DNA from: Bacteroidales bacterium UBA5429
GTDB lineage: Bacteria; Bacteroidota; Bacteroidia; Bacteroidales; WCHB1-69
Assembly (NCBI GenBank): GCA_002427605.1
Contig: DIRT01000043.1
Span: forward strand, 13,688 to 22,716
Direction: 5' to 3'
Length of the DNA stretch: 9,029 nucleotides
Part shown: positions 1 through 6,786 of the stretch, one piece after another
Numbering within the stretch: the stretch's first letter is position 1
Layout: the number at the start of each line of letters is the position of its first letter
Position numbers and translations under genes: made by a program
The notes under the pieces: model-generated
Told to the model about the DNA's origin: nothing
Seen by the model: the letters and a program-made list of their open reading frames with translations, nothing else
The model's database searches: none

Positions 1-3000
1 TAGCTGTAAGTAATATTACTTCAAGTTCTGCTGATATTACATGGAATACTCATGCAACAGGACTTTGGTGGGAAGTCCAATATAAGAAAAACAGTGATAC
101 GCTATGGAGTACTGAAGATATGGTGTATATGGGTGAGTACTCACTTGGATATTTAGACCCTCAAACAGCTTATGATGTGAGAGTAAAAACACAATGTGAT
201 ACTAATGAAAGTTCGTGGGTTATGCAATCTTTTATGACGAATTGTGCTCCGATTACATCATTACCTTGGACTGAGAATTTTGATACTTATGGTACAACGT
301 CGGGTACATTCCCACCATGCTGGTTTAGACCGGTTCTAAATACTACAACACCCTATCCTTCTATTGTAAGTGCATATTCAGTTAGTTCTCCGGCAAGTTT
401 GAGATTCCAATCATCTTCTGCAACTAACCCAACTTATGCCATTACACCACAATTAGATTTTGATATCAATACCTTAGCGGTTACTTTTCAGTTGAAAGCT
501 GAACATATAAGTAATTCGGGAGTAATGCATGTGGGTGTGATGTCTGATCCTAGTGATACCTCTACTTTTGAATTAGTACGGGTTATTACTCCGGCTGATA
601 ATCAATTTTATGAGTATGAAGTGGTATTTACAAATACAACTTTAGCAGGAGTCGGAAATTATATTGCTTTTAAGCATGTTACAAATAATTCAGCATATTA
701 TTATTGGCTAGATGATGTTGTAGTTGATTATACCCCTGCTTGTCCTAGAGTCTCAGATTTGGATATTACTGCAGGATTGAATCAATTGGAAGTAGATTGG
801 GTAGAACATGGTAATGCTACGGAATGGATTGTAGAGTATAAGAAAGTAACAGATACCATCTGGACAGAGGAGTATGCCTCAGACCGTCCTTATGTAATTA
901 ACAACTTAGATCATTCAACTCTTTACATGGTTCGCGTTAAGGCAAGTTGCGGAACTACATCAAGTCAATTTTCGATACCAATAACTTGTGCGACACTTTG
1001 CGGACAAATTGAAAATTTACCTTTGAGTGAAAGTTTTGATATTTATGGTACTGGAAGTTCAGCTTTTCCAATCTGTTGGAGTAAAATTTCCTATAGTACT
1101 ACCTATCCCTACATATCCTCAACTTATAGTAGTTCCTCTCCCGGTTCAATCTATTTCTATACATATGGCGAAACTGCATACAACTATCTCATTACACCTG
1201 AGTTCTCTTCATCCATTGCTATCAATACATTATCTGCGTATTTCAAATTGTATAAAACTTCAGCATCTTACAGTATTGATGTAGGAGTTATGTCGGATCC
1301 TCAGGATACAACAACTTTTAACTTGATAACCACTCTTACTCCTACAACAACCAGCACATGGGAACTCTTTTCTGTAGATTTTGCATCTTATACAGGGACA
1401 GGTCAATATATTGCTTTTAGAGTCTTAGGTTCATCGTCTGCTTCTAATGTTATGTATATGGATGATTTACAGATTCTATTGACTCCTTCTTGTGATATTC
1501 CAACCGGTTTAGAAAGAGTTAGTGCTGATCAAAATAGTATAACAATAGATTGGGATGGAGAGGATGATGCCAATGTTCTTTCCTGGAATGTTTTCTATAG
1601 ACCGGTTGATGCTACAGATTGGCAAACAGTTGAAGCATTTTATCACCCCTATACCATTACAGGTCTGGAACCAAATCAGGTGTACAAAATAATGATTTCT
1701 GCAAACTGTTTGGAAACAGGTACTACTTATCCATCAGGTACGATCAACGTAGGTATGCCTTGTATTTCAATCAATACATTCCCATGGAGCGAAGGATTTG
1801 AAGATGTTTGGTATGTAGCTTATGGACTGAATACAGGTACTCACCCATGGTGTTGGACTAATATTAATGGGGGAACATCGGCCGGATTATGGCGTAAAAC
1901 AACCACTTCCAGCTACGTTCATACCGGCAATGGTGCATTGCAAATGTATAGTGGATCTACTTCTGCCGGACTTCATGGTGACTGGTTTATTTCTCCGGTA
2001 CTATCATTAACCGGAAATGAACGATTGAGTTTCTGGGCTAAAGGATACTCAACTTACACAGATATCCTTTCAGTTAAGATTTTTGATGCTTCATTGGGTG
2101 CAGTGAGTACAGAATCAGATACAACAGATTTTGTTGATTTGATGCCTAATACTGTTATTCCTGCTTCTGAATGGACACAGTATGAATTGCTTTTGAGTCA
2201 ATATGTTGGGGATTATCAAATTGCTTTTGTAAGAAATACACCGGGAGGATACTATTTGAATATTGACGATGTTTTGGTTGAACCTATTCCTGATTGTGCA
2301 AGACCTGCTAATGTTGTAGTGACTGAAATTACTAACAATAGTGCAGAGATCGATTTTGTACCTGCAAATCAAAACTCATCAGCTTGGTATCTCTATTATA
2401 AACCTCAAACATCAACCGAATGGGATTCAGTATATATAAACTATTATCCTTATGTTTTAGAGGGATTATCTCCAAATCAAGACTATCAGTTCTATTTGAG
2501 AACAGACTGTGGGGCAGAATTATCACTACCTACTCAAATGCAGAGTTTTACTACATTCTGTGATCCTATTCCATCCTTTCCATGGACTGAAAATTTTGAT
2601 ACTTATGGTACAACGTCGGGTACATTCCCACCATGCTGGTTTAGACCGGTTCTAAATACTACAACACCTTATCCTTCTATAGTAACTGCACATTCAGTTA
2701 GTTCTCCTGCAAGCTTAAGATTCCAATCAGCTTCTGAATCAGTACCAACTTATGCTATTACTCCGCAATTGGATGCTGATATCAATACGCTGATGGTTAC
2801 TTTCCAACTGAAAGCTGAAAGTACAACCAGTTCGGGAACTATGCACGTGGGTGTGATGTCCAATCCTTATGATCCATCAACCTTTGAATTAGTTCAAATT
2901 ATTACTCCAACCGGTACAACTTTCGAAGAGCATGAAGTGATGTTTTCAAATACAACTTTAACCGGAACAGGAAATTATATCGCTTTCAAACACGTTACCA

Positions 3001-6000
3001 ACTCTTCAAGTTGGTTTTATTGGTTGGATGATGTTGTGGTTGACTTCATGCCTGATTGTCCCAAACCTTCAGATTTAGCTATAGTTTCTATTGCAAGTGA
3101 TCAGGTAGAAGTGGGATGGGCAGAAAATGGTTCTGCTACCAGCTGGACATTTGAGTATAAAAAAGTAACGGATACTACTTGGACAGTGGACTACGTATAT
3201 GATAATCCTTATACAATTTATAATTTAGATCCTCAAACTGAATATGAGGTTCGTGTTAAGTCAGATTGTGGTACAGAAGAGAGTGAATATTCACCCATAT
3301 TGACTGTTACTACCCCTTGTCCGGCAGTTGAAACATTCCCTTACACTGAGAATTTTGATACTTATGGTACAACAGCAGGGACATTCCCACCATGCTGGTT
3401 TAGACCGGTTCTCAATACTTCAACACCCTATCCTTCTATTGTAACTGTAAATAATACACCTCCGGGAAGCTTGAGATTCCAGTCAGCTTCTGCTTCACAA
3501 CCCACTTTTGCTATTACACCACAATTGGATGCTGATATCAATACTCTTATGATTACATTCCAATTGAGAGCTGAAAGTACAACTAGTTCAGGAGTTATGC
3601 ATGTAGGTGTGATGTCTAATCCTTACGATACAACTACTTTTGAATTAGTTCAAATTATTACTCCTACCAATACCAGTTTCCAAGAGTATGAAATTATGTT
3701 CTCAAATACTACATTAACAGGAACAGGAAATTATATCGCTTTCAAGCATGTTACTAATGCTAATAACTACTATTATTGGTTGGATGATGTTGTGGTTGAC
3801 TTCATGCCTGATTGTCCCAAACCTACAATGCTAACAGCAGTTTCCGTGGATGAAGATGAGATAGAAGTACAATGGCAAGAAAATGGTTTCGCTTCAAGTT
3901 GGATTGTTGAGTATAAAAAAGTAACGGATACTACCTGGACCGTGGACTACGTATATGATAATCCTTATACAATTTATAGTTTAGAGCCATCAACATCATA
4001 TGAGATTCGTATTAAGGCGGATTGTGGTGCCGAAGAGAGTGATTATTCTTCAGTATTGAATGCCATGACTGCTTGTGGATCCATTACTACTTTACCATGG
4101 AGTGAGAATTTTGATACTTATGGTACAACAGCAGGGACATTCCCAACTTGTTGGTTCAGACCGGTTCTCAATACTACAACACCTTATCCTTCTATAGTAA
4201 CTGCACATTCAGTTAGTTCTCCTGCAAGCTTAAGATTCCAATCTGCTTCCGCAACGGTACCAACTTATGCTATTACACCACAATTGGATGCAGATATCAA
4301 TACACTGATGGTTACATTCCAATTGAAAGCTGAAAATACAACCAATTCAGGAGTTATGCACGTGGGTGTGATGTCCAATCCTTATGATCCATCAACCTTT
4401 GAATTAGTTCAAATTATTACTCCAACCGGTACAACTTTCGAAGAGCATGAAGTGATGTTTTCAAATACAACTTTAACCGGAACCGGGAACTATATTGCTT
4501 TCAAACACGTTACCAACTCTTCAATTTACTTTTATTGGTTAGATGATGTTGTGGTTGACCTCATTCCTTCTTGTCCAAGACCGGCAGACTTGACTGCCTC
4601 TAACGTAACACAAACCTCGTTGGATTTGGGTTGGGTTGAGTTTGGTACGGCTACTGCTTGGGAAGTAGAATATGGAGAAACAGGTTTCACTCAAGGTACC
4701 GGTACTATCCTTGCTGCTGCAACTAATCCTGTTTCAATTACCGGATTGACAGAATCAACATGTTATGATTTTTATGTAAGAGCTGTTTGTGCTCCCGGAG
4801 ATGAAAGCGATTGGTCTAACATGGCAACCTTCTGTACTTCTCAAACTCCTGTTAATGTGCCGTTTACAATAGACTTTGAAACTGCATCAGGATTTACTTT
4901 TGCAAATAATACTTCAGGAAATAATTGGTACATTGGTAGTGCAGCGGATGTAAATAATACAACCGGTGGTAGCAATGGATTGTACATTTCTGATGATAAT
5001 GGAGTAACCAATGCATATTCTAACACATCAGCTGTAGTTTGGGCGTTTAGAGATATTTACTTCACTCCTTCTACAGATGATTATACTTTAACCTTTGACT
5101 GGAAGTGTCGTGGTGAAAGTACATATGATTACTTTAATGTGTATATTGGGGCACCTGTAATGCCTGTTGCTGCTACTACCAGTACTATCACAGCACCAGC
5201 CGGTGCAACTGCGTTGGGTACTATCATTAATCAGCAGCAAACATGGCAGACTGAAACCTATACGTTACCCGCAGCTACTTATTCAGGTCAAACAATGAGA
5301 CTCTATTTTGCTTGGAGGAATGATGGTGGTTTATCTTACCAACCTCCTGCAGCGATTGATAATATTGCAGTTATTACTGCAGCACCTCCTTGTGTTACTC
5401 CAACTAACTTACAGGTGATCAATATAACAGATCAGTCAGCAACAGCTACCTGGACTGCAGGCGGAACTGAAACCTCATGGCAAGTGGATTACAAGTTGGT
5501 ATCGGCTACTAACTGGACAACCGGTACAGCTACTACAACCTCATTTACCATGACCGGATTACAAAGTAATTCTGATTATCATGTGAGAGTAAAAGCGATC
5601 TGTACAGGTGGAGAGAGTGCGTTTACCGACTTAGTTCCTTTCACTACCGGTGGTACTGCAACATATACAATTACCGCTACAGCCGGTCCTAACGGAACGA
5701 TTACTCCTTCCGGTGCCGTTACAGTTAATGAAGGTGGATCTCAAACTTTCACCTTTACTCCAGCTGAAGGTTATCAAATTAATAGCGTATTGGTAGATAA
5801 TGTGGCACAAACACCTGTTCCTACCTCCTACACATTTGAGAATGTTCAAGCCAATCATACTATTCATGTTGACTTCACAGTGGGTATTAATGAAAATGAA
5901 TTGTCAAGATATGTAACACTTTATCCTAATCCAACCCAATCTTTCATCGACTTGAAGTTAGATAAGGATTATTTAGGAGCAACTGAGTGTCATATATATG

Positions 6001-6143
6001 ATATGTATGGTAAGTTAATGCGTATTATGCCAATTGAAGAAGAGATCACAACTATTGATGTGAGCGATTTTGCAGCAGGTGTTTACTTTGTACGCTTAAC
6101 TACAGAACAAGGTCAGGTATCTAAACGCTTTGTAAAACAATAA
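1..6143 (+). CDS. Giant T9SS-secreted adhesin-like protein, FN3 / jelly-roll repeats (5' partial)
   Basis: The frame is open from base 3, so the ATG at 120 is internal and the true start lies before the window; 2046 codons are visible. The protein alternates FN3 modules (3-245 partial, 744-1001, 1494-1763, 2298-2561, 3060-3320, 3816-4076, 4575-4835, 5394-5650) with jelly-roll modules (246-740, 1002-1490, 1764-2294, 2562-3056, 3321-3812, 4077-4571, 4851-5390). Most jelly-rolls start with PW-x-E-x-FD-x-YGT, carry PPCW and end with a Y-x-LDDVVVD-like strand, as in cleaved-adhesin (gingipain-type), MAM-like and choice-of-anchor J domains. FN3 modules show the usual W-x-V-E-Y-K, NLDPxTxY and V-R-V-K strands. 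A divergent InlB B-repeat (5661-5882) and a T9SS type A sorting domain (5907-6140) close it. From the family, it should be exported by Sec, passed through T9SS and attached to the surface or released. A binding role in adhesion or polymer capture is inferred. No protease or glycosidase domain is visible, though one could lie in the missing N-terminus. Confidence 0.93.
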   Translation, partial: AVSNITSSSADITWNTHATGLWWEVQYKKNSDTLWSTEDMVYMGEYSLGYLDPQTAYDVRVKTQCDTNESSWVMQSFMTNCAPITSLPWTENFDTYGTTSGTFPPCWFRPVLNTTTPYPSIVSAYSVSSPASLRFQSSSATNPTYAITPQLDFDINTLAVTFQLKAEHISNSGVMHVGVMSDPSDTSTFELVRVITPADNQFYEYEVVFTNTTLAGVGNYIAFKHVTNNSAYYYWLDDVVVDYTPACPRVSDLDITAGLNQLEVDWVEHGNATEWIVEYKKVTDTIWTEEYASDRPYVINNLDHSTLYMVRVKASCGTTSSQFSIPITCATLCGQIENLPLSESFDIYGTGSSAFPICWSKISYSTTYPYISSTYSSSSPGSIYFYTYGETAYNYLITPEFSSSIAINTLSAYFKLYKTSASYSIDVGVMSDPQDTTTFNLITTLTPTTTSTWELFSVDFASYTGTGQYIAFRVLGSSSASNVMYMDDLQILLTPSCDIPTGLERVSADQNSITIDWDGEDDANVLSWNVFYRPVDATDWQTVEAFYHPYTITGLEPNQVYKIMISANCLETGTTYPSGTINVGMPCISINTFPWSEGFEDVWYVAYGLNTGTHPWCWTNINGGTSAGLWRKTTTSSYVHTGNGALQMYSGSTSAGLHGDWFISPVLSLTGNERLSFWAKGYSTYTDILSVKIFDASLGAVSTESDTTDFVDLMPNTVIPASEWTQYELLLSQYVGDYQIAFVRNTPGGYYLNIDDVLVEPIPDCARPANVVVTEITNNSAEIDFVPANQNSSAWYLYYKPQTSTEWDSVYINYYPYVLEGLSPNQDYQFYLRTDCGAELSLPTQMQSFTTFCDPIPSFPWTENFDTYGTTSGTFPPCWFRPVLNTTTPYPSIVTAHSVSSPASLRFQSASESVPTYAITPQLDADINTLMVTFQLKAESTTSSGTMHVGVMSNPYDPSTFELVQIITPTGTTFEEHEVMFSNTTLTGTGNYIAFKHVTNSSSWFYWLDDVVVDFMPDCPKPSDLAIVSIASDQVEVGWAENGSATSWTFEYKKVTDTTWTVDYVYDNPYTIYNLDPQTEYEVRVKSDCGTEESEYSPILTVTTPCPAVETFPYTENFDTYGTTAGTFPPCWFRPVLNTSTPYPSIVTVNNTPPGSLRFQSASASQPTFAITPQLDADINTLMITFQLRAESTTSSGVMHVGVMSNPYDTTTFELVQIITPTNTSFQEYEIMFSNTTLTGTGNYIAFKHVTNANNYYYWLDDVVVDFMPDCPKPTMLTAVSVDEDEIEVQWQENGFASSWIVEYKKVTDTTWTVDYVYDNPYTIYSLEPSTSYEIRIKADCGAEESDYSSVLNAMTACGSITTLPWSENFDTYGTTAGTFPTCWFRPVLNTTTPYPSIVTAHSVSSPASLRFQSASATVPTYAITPQLDADINTLMVTFQLKAENTTNSGVMHVGVMSNPYDPSTFELVQIITPTGTTFEEHEVMFSNTTLTGTGNYIAFKHVTNSSIYFYWLDDVVVDLIPSCPRPADLTASNVTQTSLDLGWVEFGTATAWEVEYGETGFTQGTGTILAAATNPVSITGLTESTCYDFYVRAVCAPGDESDWSNMATFCTSQTPVNVPFTIDFETASGFTFANNTSGNNWYIGSAADVNNTTGGSNGLYISDDNGVTNAYSNTSAVVWAFRDIYFTPSTDDYTLTFDWKCRGESTYDYFNVYIGAPVMPVAATTSTITAPAGATALGTIINQQQTWQTETYTLPAATYSGQTMRLYFAWRNDGGLSYQPPAAIDNIAVITAAPPCVTPTNLQVINITDQSATATWTAGGTETSWQVDYKLVSATNWTTGTATTTSFTMTGLQSNSDYHVRVKAICTGGESAFTDLVPFTTGGTATYTITATAGPNGTITPSGAVTVNEGGSQTFTFTPAEGYQINSVLVDNVAQTPVPTSYTFENVQANHTIHVDFTVGINENELSRYVTLYPNPTQSFIDLKLDKDYLGATECHIYDMYGKLMRIMPIEEEITTIDVSDFAAGVYFVRLTTEQGQVSKRFVKQ
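276..352 (+). repeat. 77-bp perfect repeat, copy 1 (jelly-roll 1)
   Basis: These 77 bases are identical to 2592-2668. They encode the start of a type 1 jelly-roll, from NFDTYGT through PPCWFRP. The copies are 2316 bp apart and are separated by two jelly-rolls of other subtypes, so the match crosses divergent units. That points to recent transfer of sequence between copies rather than simple tandem slippage. Confidence 0.9.
2592..4571 (+). repeat. Three tandem type 1 jelly-roll + FN3 units, 756-759 bp period
   Basis: Equivalent bases fall at 2592, 3351 and 4107, giving unit lengths of 759 and 756 bp (253 and 252 codons). Each unit is one type 1 jelly-roll plus one FN3; the third jelly-roll leads into a divergent FN3. 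Unit lengths are multiples of three, so copy gain or loss keeps the frame. Perfect matches include 2840-2968 with 4355-4483 (129 bp) and 3017-3068 with 3773-3824 (52 bp). The mosaic of identical and diverged blocks suggests duplication followed by gene conversion. Confidence 0.9.
4851..5390 (+). other. Divergent choice-of-anchor J-like jelly-roll domain in gene 1
   Basis: This is the last jelly-roll of gene 1 and differs from the six before it. It starts PFTIDFETASGF, includes NNWYIG and GGSNGLYISDD, then TLTFDWKCRG, and ends with an AIDNIAV strand. The PW-x-E-NFDTYGT opening and PPCW motif of the other copies are absent. This form resembles choice-of-anchor J domains that often lie near the C-terminus of Bacteroidota secreted proteins. 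It probably represents an older, fixed terminal part of the protein rather than a recent duplicate. Family assignment is from the motif pattern only. Confidence 0.6.
5661..5882 (+). other. Divergent InlB B-repeat domain in gene 1
   Basis: About 74 residues run from TYTITATAGPNGTITPSG through a GGSQTFTFTPAEGY segment to a VDFTV end. The order aromatic-T-I-T-A, G-x-I-x-P-x-G, G-x-x-x-T-F-T-x-x-P-x-x-GY and I-x-V-x-F is the signature of the divergent InlB B-repeat family, a small beta domain in bacterial surface proteins. Here it sits as a single copy between the last FN3 and the sorting domain, probably as a spacer. Its binding role is unknown. Confidence 0.8.
5907..6140 (+). other. T9SS type A C-terminal sorting domain
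   Basis: The last 78 residues contain LYPNPTQSFIDLKL, then HIYDMYGKLM, then a DVSDFAAGVYFVRL strand and the basic tail VSKRFVKQ. The YPNP, D-x-x-GK and L/F-x-x-G-x-Y-x-V/L-x-L motifs in this order are diagnostic of the Por secretion tail. In this family the domain directs outer-membrane passage through T9SS and is usually cut by PorU, often with transfer of the protein to A-type lipopolysaccharide. It marks the true C-terminus of gene 1 and the phylum of the host. Confidence 0.95.
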
Positions 6144-6170
6144 GGCTTTGATCTGATATACAACGAATTC

Positions 6171-6204
6171 AAAGGGCTGTTTCATCACGGAATGGCCCTT
6201 TTTT
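6171..6204 (+). terminator. Rho-independent terminator of gene 1
   Basis: AAAGGGC at 6171-6177 pairs with GCCCTTT at 6195-6201. The stem continues inward through U-G, G-U, U-A, U-A, U-G and C-G pairs to a 5-base loop (ATCAC, 6184-6188), giving about 13 pairs. A run of six T (6199-6204) forms the end of the stem and the tail. It begins 27 bases after the stop codon, so gene 1 transcription very likely ends here and gene 2 is a separate unit. Confidence 0.87.
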
Positions 6205-6205
6205 C

Positions 6206-6222
6206 ATTTCGGATTTCGGAAT
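6206..6222 (+). repeat. 17-bp inverted repeat, left arm (two TTTCGGA heptamers)
   Basis: ATTTCGGATTTCGGAAT is the exact reverse complement of 6438-6454. It contains two tandem TTTCGGA heptamers (6207-6213 and 6214-6220) and begins two bases after the terminator T-run. Confidence 0.9.
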
Positions 6223-6237
6223 TTTGACGATTGTTTA

Positions 6238-6251
6238 TTACGCCTTACGCC
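6238..6251 (+). repeat. Tandem heptamer TTACGCC x2
   Basis: TTACGCC occurs at 6238-6244 and 6245-6251 and is followed by TTCCGTT, a possible degenerate third unit. It has the same 7-bp period as the other short repeats in this spacer but a different sequence. Confidence 0.75.
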
Positions 6252-6387
6252 TTCCGTTTCTGCCTTTATTTCTAATTTCATATTACTTATTTGGTATTAA
6301 AAAAAATGGGGGGCAGAAAAACCTTCACTATCTAGTTATTTCATATCCCCACTCTCCATTTCATACCTTTTTGAATATGTGTGATCC

Positions 6388-6408
6388 AATTACGAATTAC
6401 GAATTACG
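6388..6408 (+). repeat. Tandem heptamer AATTACG x3
   Basis: Three perfect AATTACG units run at 6388-6394, 6395-6401 and 6402-6408. The array lies midway between the two arms of the surrounding inverted repeats. No coding function is evident. Confidence 0.9.
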
Positions 6409-6437
6409 ATGAGCAAAAGTCAATTCTAAATTTATTC

Positions 6438-6460
6438 ATTCCGAAATCCGAAATCCGAAA
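6438..6460 (+). repeat. 17-bp inverted repeat, right arm, with TCCGAAA x3
   Basis: 6438-6454 is the exact reverse complement of 6206-6222. Three perfect TCCGAAA heptamers run at 6440-6446, 6447-6453 and 6454-6460, one more than in the left arm. The difference in copy number is what slippage of heptamers would give. Confidence 0.9.
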
Positions 6461-6633
6461 TAAAATTCTCTAAAAGGTCCAACATTCCAGAGTGGGGTGG
6501 TGGAATAATACAAGAGATACCTCAAATCCTGCCCCCTTTTATTTTTATTTCATAAAAAAAGAAAAGTTATAAAATGCGAATTCTCTAAGAATTTTGAGTC
6601 TAAATAGTTTTTTTTTTCATTTTTCAAAAAATA

Positions 6634-6666
6634 ATTGGATTTTTATAAAAAAAAATAGTATATTCG
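6634..6666 (+). promoter_or_regulatory. Candidate Bacteroidota-type promoter of gene 2
   Basis: ATTG at 6634-6637 resembles the -33 TTTG element. TATATTCG at 6659-6666 matches the -7 element TAnnTTTG at all fixed positions but one. The 21-base spacing fits the known 19-21 range for the primary sigma factor of this phylum. The preceding T- and A-runs could act as an UP-like element. The predicted transcript start is near 6672, leaving a leader of about 50 bases. The assignment rests on pattern only. Confidence 0.45.
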
Positions 6667-6695
6667 CCCTGTGAAGTTTGAGATAAAGAGGCGAA
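6663..6695. promoter_or_regulatory. Inverted repeat TTCGCC / GGCGAA at the gene 2 promoter
   Basis: TTCGCC (6663-6668) and GGCGAA (6690-6695) are perfect 6-bp arms separated by 21 bases. The left arm overlaps the candidate -7 element and the right arm lies in the leader. It could be an operator for a dimeric regulator or a chance match. As a leader hairpin it is less likely, because the left arm would lie at or before the transcript start. Confidence 0.3.
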
Positions 6696-6708
6696 ATTAT
6701 CTATCAAC

Positions 6709-6723
6709 TAAAAAAAACGAGTT
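6709..6723 (+). promoter_or_regulatory. A-rich translation start region of gene 2
   Basis: A run of eight A (6710-6717, preceded by CT) lies just before the ATG at 6724, with no Shine-Dalgarno sequence. An A-rich, unstructured leader is the usual start signal in Bacteroidota. Together with the signal peptide that follows at once, it supports the 6724 start. Confidence 0.5.
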
Positions 6724-6786
6724 ATGAAAAGATGTTTACTTTTTTTGATGTCAATTTTGATGTCGTTTCAGTTTTTAGCAAAAGCT
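6724..6786 (+). other. Sec signal peptide of gene 2
   Basis: The N-terminus MKRCLLFLMSILMSFQFLAKA has a short basic start (K2, R3), a hydrophobic core (residues 5-18) and an A-x-A box (A19-K20-A21), with cleavage predicted before E22. The cysteine at residue 4 is before the core, so it is not a lipobox. This shows that 6724 is the real start and that the product leaves the cytoplasm. Confidence 0.88.

Larger units (their letters stand above)
6309..6536. repeat. Imperfect inverted repeat, GGGGGCAG / CCCCACTCT arms
   Basis: The left arm is GGGGGCAG (6309-6316), 30 bases, then CCCCACTCT (6347-6355). The right arm, read on the minus strand, is GGGGGCAG (6536-6529), 31 bases, then CCCCACTCT (6497-6489). 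The bases between the two boxes also align in part, with TATCT and TTATT shared in the same order. The arms therefore look like two diverged copies of one roughly 48-bp element facing each other. No transposase gene is nearby. Confidence 0.7.
6205..6723. other. Intergenic spacer without a convincing gene
   Basis: Beyond the listed repeats, the spacer holds a 6-bp inverted repeat ATTCCA/TGGAAT (6484-6489, 6501-6506), a small hairpin AATTCT-CTA-AGAATT (6579-6593) and a 10-bp direct repeat AATTCTCTAA (6464-6473, 6579-6588). From about 6540 it becomes very AT-rich, leading into the gene 2 promoter. The only short open frame, 6224-6412, is built partly of heptamer repeats and is not accepted as a gene. 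No tRNA or clear riboswitch was recognised. Confidence 0.7.

Noticed and set aside
1027..1284. 85-codon + strand frame inside gene 1
   Set aside because: It is an off-frame reading of a well-supported jelly-roll domain with no recognisable motif.
2115..2526. Two overlapping minus-strand frames inside gene 1
   Set aside because: They are antisense to conserved jelly-roll and FN3 sequence, have odd composition rich in I, S, N and R, and show no start signals.
2592..4571. Diversity-generating retroelement target
   Set aside because: No reverse transcriptase, template repeat or adenine-specific variation is seen. The variation fits ordinary duplication and conversion.
4841..5867. Minus-strand frames at 4841-5026 and 5631-5867
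   Set aside because: They are antisense shadows of the last jelly-roll, the FN3 and the InlB repeat, with no independent coding evidence.
120..6143. ATG at 120 as the start of gene 1
   Set aside because: The same frame is open back to base 3 and encodes the first half of an FN3 module (S-A-D-I-T-W, W-E-V-Q-Y-K). There is no signal peptide after 120, so it is an internal methionine.
6224..6412. 62-residue open frame in the spacer
   Set aside because: It lies in a region of heptamer repeats and inverted repeats, its last residues are encoded by the AATTACG array, and it lies just after a terminator with no visible promoter. The hydrophobic start could suggest a small membrane peptide, but AT-rich noncoding DNA gives the same.
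6206..6460. CRISPR array
   Set aside because: The repeats are 7 bp long and directly adjacent, with no spacers of even length and no cas genes.
6206..6536. Insertion sequence or MITE with defined ends
   Set aside because: There are inverted repeats but no transposase and no clear target-site duplication, and the two repeat layers cross each other. The element limits cannot be set from one copy.
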